From NCBI RefSeq assembly GCF_000364605.1, contig NZ_KB822575.1, positions 296,237 through 360,236 on the forward strand: a stretch of 64,000 bases of DNA. The letters are read 5' to 3'. Shown here piece after piece: positions 25,352-33,912 of this stretch. The notes beneath the pieces are model-generated. The model saw nothing but the letters and a program-made list of their open reading frames with translations, did no database searches and was not told the origin of the DNA. The DNA comes from Nocardioides sp. Iso805N (GTDB taxonomy: Bacteria; Actinomycetota; Actinomycetes; Propionibacteriales; Nocardioidaceae). Position numbers and translations under genes: made by a program. Numbering within the stretch: position 1 is the stretch's first letter; every line of letters begins with the position of its first letter.

Positions 25352-26007
25352 GAGATGTCCACCGCAACCTGCTGCAGGCTCTCCACCAGCCACCGACCGT
25401 GTACGTCGACCAGGTCGGCCTTGAAGCGGTTGCGCTTCACCGTCGGCGCTGCGGTCTTGTCCAGCCCATCGCGCACCGTCACCTCGACCGAGGCCAGCAC
25501 CGTGGCGGTGTCATCGGAGAGCGAGAACACCGCAGCGTCGACGACCTTGCCGGTCGAGATCTTCTTCTGGTCCTCGAGCAGCTTGCGCTGGTCGGCGGTG
25601 ACCTGACCGAGCTGATCGTGCAGGGTGCCGGTGGTGACAGCACCCCACGCCTTCAGCCCTGCATCGACGTGCTCGTAGTCCAACGAGTTGAGTGTCTCGA
25701 TGTGCGAGGTCGCGGCGATCAGCACCGCGTCCCGCGTCTGGGCGAGGGCCCGGTCGCTGTCGTGGTCTGCCCGCCACCACGAGACCGACCCGGCGACCAG
25801 CACCAGCAGCGCCACGACGACCACGGCAGCCGGCCACCAGCGTGGTACGCCGCGGCTGCGGCGTACGGGGTCCTCGACAGGAGCCTCCGCGACGCCGTCG
25901 TCCTCCTGCACAGCGGGCTCCTGGTCCACGACAGCGTCCTTCATCGACTCGTCCTCGCTCTGTGCCGTCATCTCGGCCGTCATCTCGGCCGTCATCTCCG
26001 TGGTCAC
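25348..26007 (-). CDS. Mce-associated membrane protein
   Basis: This 219-residue protein begins with a short repeat (MTAEMTAEMTAQ), an acidic stretch, then one membrane segment (WWPAAVVVVALLVLVAGSVSWW) and an extracytoplasmic domain ending in GRWLVESLQQVAVDIS. It belongs to the same Mas family as the next gene, though they share little sequence. It overlaps MceF by 4 bases and the following gene by 4 bases. Confidence 0.85.
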   Translation of the reverse strand: MTTEMTAEMTAEMTAQSEDESMKDAVVDQEPAVQEDDGVAEAPVEDPVRRSRGVPRWWPAAVVVVALLVLVAGSVSWWRADHDSDRALAQTRDAVLIAATSHIETLNSLDYEHVDAGLKAWGAVTTGTLHDQLGQVTADQRKLLEDQKKISTGKVVDAAVFSLSDDTATVLASVEVTVRDGLDKTAAPTVKRNRFKADLVDVHGRWLVESLQQVAVDIS

Positions 26008-27185
26008 TGGTCGCCGCCGAGAAGATCCGCCAGCGTGCTCGGCACCGAGACCCGTGCGGTCGCCGCCCCGCCGGAACCGGAGCTCACGGCGTTGGGCCCG
26101 AGGACGTCGGCCCCCGAGGAGGTGGAGGCGGTGCAGCCGGCATCGAGATTGAGCGCGCCGCTGCTCGAGGTGTCGGTCCCGGAGTGCATCGTGGTGCCAC
26201 CGTAGCCCTGGGTGCAGGGCAGCGGGTCGAAGAACGTCGGAATCATGCCGAAGTTCATCCCCTGGGAGCCGCTGATCGCGTAGCCGACGCTGACCGCCTC
26301 GGGGACCCGGACCAGGGTGTCCTGGAGTCCGTCGGCATTGGTGCCGAAGATCTGCGCGGTGGTGATGAGGTTGCCCATCAGGGTGCCGAGCGGCTTGCCG
26401 ACCTGGTCGAAGAGCTCGCCCAGCTGGCGGGCGGCGTCGGGCGAGTTCTGGATCAGGGTGCGCAGGTCGCCGTCGGAGCTCTTCAGCGTCTTGGCGATCA
26501 CGTCCAGGTCGGAGCTGTAGCCGCGGATGTCGGCCGCCGACTCCTCCTGGGTCTTGAGCACCGTGGCCGAGTCGTGGATCAGGGCCTGACTCACCAGCCA
26601 GTTGTCGTCGGCCTGCTTCTGGAACTCCTGCGAGGTGGAGACCAGCCGGCGCAGGTCGCCGGAGGCGCCCTGGGAGAGGTTGTAGCTCTCGTCGATCACG
26701 GTCTTGAGGTCGTCGGTGGGCACCGAGGCGGTGAAGTCAGCAGTGTCCTGGAGCAACCCGGACAGATCCGGCGGCAGCGTCGCCGAGGCCGCCTCGATCC
26801 TGTCGCCGTCGCTCAGGTGCTTGCCGCCCGAGGGGCTGGGGCCGGCGAGGTCGAGGTACTGCTCACCGATGGTCGACCGGTCCGCGACGGTGACCGTCGG
26901 GTCGGCCGGGATGTCGGGGGCGCCGGAGGAGATCCGCAGGGTCGCCTCGACGCCGTCGGTCGTCGGCTTGAGCTCCTTGATCCGGCCCACCGGGACACCC
27001 CGGTAGGTGACCTCGCCGTTGGCGAACAGGCCGCCGGCGTCGGTCAGCTCGACCCGGACGGTGTAGCCGGAGCTGACGAAGCCGATCCCGGCGTACTTGG
27101 CGCCGAGGTAGGCCGAGGCGACCAACGCGATGATGACGAAGGCGATCAGCTTGATGCGCACCGAGCTCGTGACCACTCCGGTCAC
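26004..27185 (-). CDS. MCE family protein, MceF position
   Basis: This 393-residue protein has an N-terminal membrane anchor (VRIKLIAFVIIALVASAYLG), then an MlaD/MCE beta domain (TVRVELTDAGGLFANGEVTY, GVPVGRI, with GEQYLDLAGPSP) and a long helical region. It is the sixth MCE subunit by order. MCE subunits form a hexameric tunnel that carries lipids from the outer envelope to the YrbE permeases. Confidence 0.9.
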   Translation of the reverse strand: MTGVVTSSVRIKLIAFVIIALVASAYLGAKYAGIGFVSSGYTVRVELTDAGGLFANGEVTYRGVPVGRIKELKPTTDGVEATLRISSGAPDIPADPTVTVADRSTIGEQYLDLAGPSPSGGKHLSDGDRIEAASATLPPDLSGLLQDTADFTASVPTDDLKTVIDESYNLSQGASGDLRRLVSTSQEFQKQADDNWLVSQALIHDSATVLKTQEESAADIRGYSSDLDVIAKTLKSSDGDLRTLIQNSPDAARQLGELFDQVGKPLGTLMGNLITTAQIFGTNADGLQDTLVRVPEAVSVGYAISGSQGMNFGMIPTFFDPLPCTQGYGGTTMHSGTDTSSSGALNLDAGCTASTSSGADVLGPNAVSSGSGGAATARVSVPSTLADLLGGDQ

Positions 27186-28567
27186 CTCCCTTCACTGGCG
27201 GACGAGGCGGGAGCGTCCGATCCGGACGGCGACGAAGAGCCAGACGCCGAGCCCGACGAGCCACCGGCTGTCGGTGACGCCGACCCCGAACCCCTCGCGC
27301 CCGAGGACGAGGACCCGGACGAGGACGAGGACGAGGACGGGCCCTGGGACAGGATGCTCGGCCCCGGCACCGAGTCCGAGGATGCGCCGGCGATCGGCGA
27401 ATCGGTGGCCGGCAGCAACGTCGGGGGCGCCTCGGATGCGGTGGGAGGGGCGGGAGGGAGTCCGCCTGTCCGCTTCGAGGCACCCGCCGACGTGCGACCC
27501 ACCGCAGGCCACGCGCAGCCTTCTTCCGCGCACCCGGAGGGGATCGTGCGGAAATTGGTGGTCATGAACACGTTGAGGTAGTCGCCCTTGATGGCCCCCA
27601 GAACCGAGTCGGGGAAGGGATACGTCAACAGGATCTGCAGGGAGTTCGGCAGATCCGAGCCCGCCTGCGCGAGCTTGGTCAGGATCGGGTCGAGGGTCTT
27701 GAAGTCCGCGACCATGTCCTTCTGGGACTTGTCGAGGGTGGAGACGGTGATGTCGGAGAGCTTGTTCAGCGACTCGAGCATCGCCACCAGCTGCGGGCGC
27801 TGATCGGAGAGCACCTTCATCCCGGGACTGAGGTTGTCCAGCGCGTTGGAGATCTTGTCGTCGTCCTTCTGCAGCGCGGTGGAGAGGTGATCGAGGCCGT
27901 CGAGGGCCGAGGTGATCGCGCCCTTGCGCTGGTCCAGGGTGGAGACGAACCGGTTGACCTCGTCGAGGAAGTCACGGATCTGCTCGGTGCGGCCGGAGCC
28001 GACCTTCTGCAACTCGCGGGAGATCTCCTGGAACTGGCCGATCCCGCCGCCGTTGAGCACCAGCGAGAGCGCACCGAGGACCTGCTCGACCTCGACCGAC
28101 TCGGAGGTCGAGGACAGCGGCAGCTTGGCGCCGTCCTTGAGCTGCGGTCCTGCCTGCACGCTCGCGGCCGGCGCCGCGTCGGTGCCGTCGGCGGCCTCGC
28201 TGCCCGGCGGCACCAGGGCGACGTACTTCTCCCCCAGCAGGGACGTCTGCTCGATCCGAGCCGTGGTGCCGACCGGCAGGCTGGCGTCCCGATTGACCTG
28301 GAGGGTCACCTTCGCGCTGTGCCCGTCGGGCTCCAGGGAGATGTGCGAGACCCGTCCGACGGCGACGTTGTTGACCTTCACGCTGGACTGAGGGACCAGA
28401 TCCAGTACGTCGGAGAAGTCTGCGGTCAGCGTCAGCGGGTGCGAGCCGAGCTTGGCGCCACCGGGGAGGTCGGCGTTGTAGACCCAGCCGCCGAACGAGC
28501 AGCTGGACAGCGCGAGGGTGGCGGCGGTCGTGCCGACGACCGTGGCGAGCAGGCGACGGCGCTTCAC
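27182..28567 (-). CDS. MCE family lipoprotein, MceE position
   Basis: The protein has 461 residues from the GTG at 28567, overlapping the MceD stop by 4 bases. The signal peptide has a lipobox (ALSSC, Cys at about residue 22), so this is the lipoprotein subunit (LprK type). The MCE domain follows (LTLTADFSDVLDLVPQSSVK, VGRVSHISLE) and a long helical region. The C-terminal 70 residues are low-complexity Ser/Gly/Pro (SSSSSSSGSSSSG), an unusually long tail. Confidence 0.9.
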   Translation of the reverse strand: MKRRRLLATVVGTTAATLALSSCSFGGWVYNADLPGGAKLGSHPLTLTADFSDVLDLVPQSSVKVNNVAVGRVSHISLEPDGHSAKVTLQVNRDASLPVGTTARIEQTSLLGEKYVALVPPGSEAADGTDAAPAASVQAGPQLKDGAKLPLSSTSESVEVEQVLGALSLVLNGGGIGQFQEISRELQKVGSGRTEQIRDFLDEVNRFVSTLDQRKGAITSALDGLDHLSTALQKDDDKISNALDNLSPGMKVLSDQRPQLVAMLESLNKLSDITVSTLDKSQKDMVADFKTLDPILTKLAQAGSDLPNSLQILLTYPFPDSVLGAIKGDYLNVFMTTNFRTIPSGCAEEGCAWPAVGRTSAGASKRTGGLPPAPPTASEAPPTLLPATDSPIAGASSDSVPGPSILSQGPSSSSSSSGSSSSGARGSGSASPTAGGSSGSASGSSSPSGSDAPASSASEGR

Positions 28568-29604
28568 TGGTCGTCTCCCATCCCCGGGATCAGCGTCGGC
28601 GGCGCGTTGGTGGAGGTGCGGGCCGAGAGCCCGTCCTTCGCCCACAGGCTGAGCTCGTTGAGGTCGGCCCGGCCCTCAATGGTGTTGGACTTCACGTCGT
28701 AGGCCTGCAGGAAGTCCTGCAGCGCCAGCGGCATCAGCTTGACCGCCTCCCGCAGCGACTTCTTCTGGTTCACCAGCACCTGGGTGGGGCCGACCAGCTT
28801 CTGCACGCTGGACTTCAGCTGATCGCGGTTGTCCTTGATGAACCCATCGAGGTCGGCCATCGCATCGCCGAGGTTGGCCACCGCGGCGGCCATGTCGTCG
28901 CGGTCCCCGGCAAGCTCGTCGGTGACGGCGGCGAACTGGCGGTTGATCCCCGCCACGCTGGTGTCGTGCTGGGCAAGCACCTTGTTGATCGACTCCAGGT
29001 TGCCGATGGTGGCGAACAGGTCGTCGCCCGAGTCGGCGAGCGTGCCGGTGGCCTTGCCGAACTCGCCGATCATGGTGTTGATGTCCGTGCCGTTGCCCTT
29101 CAGGTTGGCGGCGGCGACCTTCAGCAGCCGCGACAGCGCGCCGTTCTTGTTGGCGCCGTCGGGGCCGAGGTCCTTCGCGATGCTGTCGAGGCTCTGGTAG
29201 AGCTTGTCGACCTCGACCGGGACGGCCGTCTGGGTGATGGTCGCGCCGCTGGCGAGCCTCTTGCCCGACGTGTACGGCTTGGTCAGCTGCACGTAGCGGT
29301 CGCTGACCAGCGTCGGCGCGACGATGACGGCCGCCGTGTCCGCCGCGACCTTCTGGCCCCGGTCGAGCCGCATGCTGACCCGGACCTTGTCACCGCTGGG
29401 CTTGACGGCGGTGACGGTCCCCACGGGTACGCCGAGGATCTCGACGTCCGAGCCCTTGTAGAGCCCGACCGTGGAGTCGAAGAGTGCGCTGAAGGTCGTC
29501 CCACCACCGCGCACCATCCGCATGCCGGTGAACCCGGTGCAGACGAGCACGACCAGGACGATGACCGGCACGAGGACGCGGCGGCTCCCCCAAGATGTCG
29601 TCAC
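28564..29604 (-). CDS. MCE family protein, MceD position
   Basis: This 346-residue protein has a membrane anchor (VLVPVIVLVVLVCTGFTGM), then the MCE domain with FSALFDSTVGLYKGSDVEIL, GVPVGTVTAV and DRYVQLTKPY. A helical region of about 200 residues follows, as expected for tunnel-forming subunits. It lacks the C-terminal low-complexity tail seen in MceE and MceA. Both ends overlap neighbouring genes by 4 bases. Confidence 0.9.
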   Translation of the reverse strand: MTTSWGSRRVLVPVIVLVVLVCTGFTGMRMVRGGGTTFSALFDSTVGLYKGSDVEILGVPVGTVTAVKPSGDKVRVSMRLDRGQKVAADTAAVIVAPTLVSDRYVQLTKPYTSGKRLASGATITQTAVPVEVDKLYQSLDSIAKDLGPDGANKNGALSRLLKVAAANLKGNGTDINTMIGEFGKATGTLADSGDDLFATIGNLESINKVLAQHDTSVAGINRQFAAVTDELAGDRDDMAAAVANLGDAMADLDGFIKDNRDQLKSSVQKLVGPTQVLVNQKKSLREAVKLMPLALQDFLQAYDVKSNTIEGRADLNELSLWAKDGLSARTSTNAPPTLIPGMGDDQ

Positions 29605-30617
29605 TTGGCACCTCCCGGGTGGCAGTTGCGGACCACGTCGTTCTGCAGGACGGGCGCGTCCTTGTCGTCGAAGAGGCCGCAGGCGTAGGCGTCGATCCAG
29701 CGGCCGTTGCCCATCGCGGAGGTGAGCATCCGGTAGTAGGGACCGATCTTCTGCACGGCCGCGTCGAGGTTGTCCTGGTTCTGCTGCAGGATCTCGGAGA
29801 CCTTGTCGAGCTTCTCCAGGGCGGGCGTGAGCTGCTTCTGGTTGTCGTGCACGAGGCCGCTGACCTGCGTCGCCAGCGCCGCCGTGCCCTGCAGCATCTG
29901 CTTGATCGCGTCACGGCGCTGGTCGAGCACGGTGAGCAGGTCGTTGCCGTTGTCGACGATCTTGGCCAGCTCGTCGTCGCGGTTGGAGATGGTCTTGGTG
30001 ACCGAGCTCGTCTTCGCGAACAGCTCGGCGAGCTGGGTGTCCCTGCTGGAGATCGTCTTGGACAGCGCGGTCAGGCCGCTGACCATCGAGCGCACCGAGG
30101 CCGGAGTGTCCTTGAACGCCGCCGAGAGCGTGTCGAGGCTCTTCTCCAGCTGGCCGGTGTCGATCTGGCCGACATCGGTGGCCAGGTCGGAGAAGGCCGC
30201 GTTCACGTCGTACGGCGTGGTGGTGTGATCGGTCGGGATCGGGTGCTGCAGCGGCTTGGTGCCGGCCGGGTCGAGCGCGAGGTACTTCTGCCCGAGCAGG
30301 GTCTTCACGTCGACCGCCGCGGTGGTCTGGTCACCCAGGCTGACGCCCTTGGTGCGGAAGGAGACCACCACCTTGTCGCCATCGAGCGCGATGCCGGTGA
30401 CCTTGCCGACCTTGACGCCGGCGACGCGGACCTCGTTGCCCTTCTTCAAGCCACCGGACTCGGCGAAGTAGGCCTTGGTCACCTTGCCGCCGCCGATCAC
30501 CGGCAGCGCGTCGGCGCGGAAGGTCACGAAGAACGCGAGTCCGAGGAGCACCAGGCCCACCACGGCGATCACGATCTTGTTGCGCTCCGCGAAGGAGAGG
30601 GGATAGCGCTTGGTCAT
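29601..30617 (-). CDS. MCE family protein, MceC position
   Basis: The protein has 338 residues from the ATG at 30617 (MTKRYPLSFAERNKIV). The membrane anchor IVIAVVGLVLLGLAFFV is followed by the MCE domain, with KAYFAESGGLKKGNEVRVAG, VGKVTGIALDG and LGQKYLALDPAG. The helical region ends in DAYACGLFDD and two further cysteines near the C-terminus. The start overlaps the MceB stop. Confidence 0.9.
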   Translation of the reverse strand: MTKRYPLSFAERNKIVIAVVGLVLLGLAFFVTFRADALPVIGGGKVTKAYFAESGGLKKGNEVRVAGVKVGKVTGIALDGDKVVVSFRTKGVSLGDQTTAAVDVKTLLGQKYLALDPAGTKPLQHPIPTDHTTTPYDVNAAFSDLATDVGQIDTGQLEKSLDTLSAAFKDTPASVRSMVSGLTALSKTISSRDTQLAELFAKTSSVTKTISNRDDELAKIVDNGNDLLTVLDQRRDAIKQMLQGTAALATQVSGLVHDNQKQLTPALEKLDKVSEILQQNQDNLDAAVQKIGPYYRMLTSAMGNGRWIDAYACGLFDDKDAPVLQNDVVRNCHPGGAK

Positions 30618-31630
30618 CAGCTGCACCTCGACGCGACGGGGTTGGCTCCGAGATCGCCCATGTAGCCCTCGGGGAGCGGGATCTTGCCCTGGATCGAGCA
30701 GACGTAGAAGTTGAGCCACGAGCCGTAGCTGGCGGTGCGGCCGATCGCGTCCAACTTGGTCGGCAGGGTCTTCAGGAAGCTGTTCAGCTGGTCGCCGCTG
30801 GACAGGTTGCCGGACAGGTCGCTCAGCGAGGCGATGTCCTTCTTCAGCGGTGCCCGGCTCTGGCCCAGCAGGTCGGCCACGCTGGTGGTCAGCTGACCCA
30901 GACCACTGATGGTGTCGCCGATGGTGGTCCGGTCCGAGGCCAGCCCGCTGACCAGCTGCTCCAAGGTGACCAGGGTGGTGTCGAGCTGGTCGGAGTGTGC
31001 GTCGACCACGCCCATCACGTCGTTGAGGTTGGTGATGAGGTCGCCGATCACCTGGTCGCGGTCGGCCAGGGTGGAGGTCAGGCTGGCGGTGCTGGAGAGC
31101 AGGTCGTTGACGGTCGGGCCCTCGCCCTGGAAGACGGCGATGATCTCGCCGCTGAGGGTGTTGACGTCCTTCGGGTCGAGGAACTGGAACAGCGGCTGGA
31201 AGCCGTTGAACAGCAGCGTCAGGTCCAGCGCGGGCTTGGTCTGGTCAAGCGAGAACGTGTAGCCGGCGGGCAGCGCGGGCGACGTGGTGTCGGCCGGGTG
31301 CAGGTCGACGTAGCGCTGCCCCACCAGGTTGCGGAAGCGCAGTTCGGCGGTGGAGCCCTGGTCCAGCGGCGCCGAGTCGGCGACGGTGAAGGTCACCTTG
31401 GCCTCGTTCGCCTGCCCGTTCTGGTCCAGGCTGATGTGGGTGACGGTGCCGATCTTCACGCCGGCCATCCGGACGTCGTCACCCTTGTTGAGGCTGGTGA
31501 CGTCGGAGAACATCGCGCTGTAGGTCCGGTGCGGCCCCGAGGAGCCGTTCCGGATCACGCTGGCGAGGGTGACGGTGGCCAGCACCGTCACGACGGTGAA
31601 GACGACGCTCTTGATCAGGGTTGCTCTCAT
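30617..31630 (-). CDS. MCE family protein, MceB position
   Basis: The protein has 337 residues from the ATG at 31630 (MRATLIKSVVF). It has a membrane anchor (VVFTVVTVLATVTLASVI), then the MCE domain: YSAMFSDVTSLNKGDDVRMA, GVKIGTVTHISLD and VGQRYVDLHPAD. The C-terminus NFYVCSIQGKIPLPEGYM with a final Cys is typical of MceB. It overlaps both neighbours. Confidence 0.9.
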   Translation of the reverse strand: MRATLIKSVVFTVVTVLATVTLASVIRNGSSGPHRTYSAMFSDVTSLNKGDDVRMAGVKIGTVTHISLDQNGQANEAKVTFTVADSAPLDQGSTAELRFRNLVGQRYVDLHPADTTSPALPAGYTFSLDQTKPALDLTLLFNGFQPLFQFLDPKDVNTLSGEIIAVFQGEGPTVNDLLSSTASLTSTLADRDQVIGDLITNLNDVMGVVDAHSDQLDTTLVTLEQLVSGLASDRTTIGDTISGLGQLTTSVADLLGQSRAPLKKDIASLSDLSGNLSSGDQLNSFLKTLPTKLDAIGRTASYGSWLNFYVCSIQGKIPLPEGYMGDLGANPVASRCS

Positions 31631-33054
31631 CGCAGCGTCACCTCCGTGCCGCGCAGCACCGGGCCGAGCAGCAGGCTGCCCCACTGGGGATACTGCGAGG
31701 GCGACATGCCCACGCTCGGCGCGACCAGCTCGGCGATCAGCTCGTTCTCGGCAGGCGAGTTCGCATCGCCGAGACCGGCTGCGGCCAGGTCGGCGGCCGG
31801 GTTGGTGCTGGTGGTGTCAGCGCTGCCGCTGGCAGCCTTCGGGCTGCTCTTCGGACTGCTGCTCGGGGTGGCGCTGCTGCTCGGGCTCCCCGGCGTGCTC
31901 GGCGAGGTCAGCTCGCTCGGCAGCAGGTCGGACGGCGGCGCCGGGATGGTCGGCGGGTCATCGGTGGAACTGCCCGAGGTCGACGTCCGGCCGACGGCGG
32001 TGGTGCCGACCTGGCCGGTCTGGTAGGGACAGCGCGGGCCTCCGGAGGTCGAGGCGTAGGTGTCCTTGCCGGCGACGTACTTGCCGCGGGAGGGCTCGAC
32101 GTTGAGCACCACGTGCATGCCCGGCTCGTTGGTGCCCTTGCCGAGGTTCTTGTCCATCACCGGCACGAAGTCGGAGGTCGCCTTGAGCAGGCACGGGAAC
32201 TCCGAGGCGTACGGCGCGACGGCCTCCAGCGCCTTGCGGCTCTGCTTGGACAGCACCGTGATGGTCTGCGAGTTGTCGTCCATCCAGCCGGTGGTGATGT
32301 TGGAGGCGGAGAGGACGTTGGCGAAGACGCTGCTGAGCTGGGTCTGCTCCTGCACCAGCGTGTGCGAGGTCGTGGTCATCGTGTCGAGGGCGTCCAGCAG
32401 GTCAGGGACCGCATCGGCGTAGGTGTCGGCGACCTTGCCCAGAGAGGCGAAGTCGTCGGCCATCTGCGGCACGTCGGGGTTGATCTTGTGGAGGTAGGCC
32501 GCCCACGAGGCCAGGTTGTCGCCGATGGCGTCGCCCTCGCCGCGCAGCATCGCGGCCAGCTCGCCGAGGGTGGCCTGCAGCTTCTGCGGCTCCAGCGCCT
32601 GCAGCATCGGCAGCAGGTGGTCGAAGACGTCCTGCAGCTGGACCGCCTCGTCCGAGCTCTCCTGGGCGATGGTGTCACCGGCGGCGAGACCGCCGGGGCT
32701 GCTCGTGCTCGGAGCGACCAGATCGACGTACCGCTCGCCGAAGAGGGTCTTGGGCAGCAGCAGCGCCGTAGTGTCGGCCGGCAGCGTCTTGACCACCGAC
32801 GGCTTGAGCGCGAGCGTCAGGCGGGCGCCGTTCTCGGTGGGCGCGATCGCGGAGACCTCGCCGACCGGTACGCCGTGGTACTTCACGTCCGACCCCTTCT
32901 GCAGGGCGTTGCCCATCGAGGAGGTGGTCAGCGTGATGTCCGCGTTGTTGCTGAAGGCCTTGTTGTAGATCAGCACCACGCTGGCCAGGAACGCCACCAC
33001 CACGAGCAGGTAGCCGAGCCCGAGGAAGGCGTCGATGATGCGGGTGCGGCTCAT
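31627..33054 (-). CDS. MCE family protein, MceA position
   Basis: The protein has 475 residues from the ATG at 33054, overlapping the YrbEB stop by 4 bases. The anchor FLGLGYLLVVVAFLASVVLI precedes the MCE domain (LQKGSDVKYHGVPVGEVSAI, FGERYVDLVAPS). A helical region follows. Residues about 365-440 are Ser/Pro/Thr-rich and probably exposed. The last 30 residues (LLLGPVLRGTEVTLR end) resemble the usual MceA C-terminus. Confidence 0.9.
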   Translation of the reverse strand: MSRTRIIDAFLGLGYLLVVVAFLASVVLIYNKAFSNNADITLTTSSMGNALQKGSDVKYHGVPVGEVSAIAPTENGARLTLALKPSVVKTLPADTTALLLPKTLFGERYVDLVAPSTSSPGGLAAGDTIAQESSDEAVQLQDVFDHLLPMLQALEPQKLQATLGELAAMLRGEGDAIGDNLASWAAYLHKINPDVPQMADDFASLGKVADTYADAVPDLLDALDTMTTTSHTLVQEQTQLSSVFANVLSASNITTGWMDDNSQTITVLSKQSRKALEAVAPYASEFPCLLKATSDFVPVMDKNLGKGTNEPGMHVVLNVEPSRGKYVAGKDTYASTSGGPRCPYQTGQVGTTAVGRTSTSGSSTDDPPTIPAPPSDLLPSELTSPSTPGSPSSSATPSSSPKSSPKAASGSADTTSTNPAADLAAAGLGDANSPAENELIAELVAPSVGMSPSQYPQWGSLLLGPVLRGTEVTLR

Positions 33055-33911
33055 CCGGCGATCCTCACCGTCGTCGTGCTGCCCCACATGGCCAGTGAGA
33101 GCAGCAGGTCGAGGACCGCGACGGTGACGATGGTGCGCCGCACCGAGTGGCCCACCGCGATGCCGACGCCGGCGGGGCCGCCGGTCGCGCGGTAGCCGGT
33201 CCGGCAGTGGATCATGATCGTGATCACCGCGAAGATCAGCACCTTGAGGAACGAGAGCCCGATGTCGACCGGTGGCAGGAACAGGTGGAAGTAGTGGTCG
33301 TAGGTGCCCGGTGACTGTCCACGGAAGTAGACAGTCACGATCCGCGAGCCGGCATAGGACGTCAGCAGGCCGATCACGTAGAGCGGGATGATCGCGATGA
33401 AGCCGGCGATCACCCGGGTGGTCACCAGGAACGGCACCGCCGGGATGCCGATGACCCGCAGCGCGTCGATCTCCTCGCTGATCCGCATCGACCCGAGCTG
33501 GGCGGTGAAGCCCGCGCCGACCGTCGCGGACAGCGCGAGGGCGGCGACCAGCGGGGCGATCTCACGGGTGTTGAAGTAGGCCGAGATGAAGCCGTTGAGG
33601 GTGGCGGTGCCGATCTGGTCGAGCGCGGCGTACCCCTGCATGCCGACGACCGTGCCGACGAACAGGGACATGCCGACCATCACGCCGATGGTGCCGCCGA
33701 TGACCGCGAGGGCGCCCGAGCCGAAGCTGACCTCGGAGAGCAGCGCGAGGATCTCCTTGGGGTAGCGGCGCAGCGCGTAGGGGATCGCGGCCAGGACCCG
33801 GCCGTAGAAGCGCAGGTCGGCGCCGGCCTGGACCAGGCCGTCGAGCGACCTGTCCCACCACGGCCGCTTCGCCGGACCCCGAGCCCGTCGAGGGGCCGTC
33901 GCGTCAGCCAT
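33051..33911 (-). CDS. MlaE/YrbE-type permease (YrbEB)
   Basis: This 286-residue permease has five to six membrane segments. It shows ALRRYPKEILALLSEVSFGS, LFVGTVVGMQGYAALDQIGT, the coupling helix SMRISEEIDALRVIGIPA and the late GYRATGGPAGVGIAVGHSVR. With YrbEA it forms the inner-membrane dimer of the Mce importer. Its start is one base beyond the stop of the fused ATPase-YrbEA gene. Confidence 0.92.
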   Translation of the reverse strand: MADATAPRRARGPAKRPWWDRSLDGLVQAGADLRFYGRVLAAIPYALRRYPKEILALLSEVSFGSGALAVIGGTIGVMVGMSLFVGTVVGMQGYAALDQIGTATLNGFISAYFNTREIAPLVAALALSATVGAGFTAQLGSMRISEEIDALRVIGIPAVPFLVTTRVIAGFIAIIPLYVIGLLTSYAGSRIVTVYFRGQSPGTYDHYFHLFLPPVDIGLSFLKVLIFAVITIMIHCRTGYRATGGPAGVGIAVGHSVRRTIVTVAVLDLLLSLAMWGSTTTVRIAG

Positions 33912-33912
33912 G

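Noticed and set aside
25692..27581. 629-codon plus-strand frame opposite the mce operon
   Set aside because: Shadow of MceE/MceF and the Mas gene; low-complexity Arg/Gly composition with no recognisable domain.
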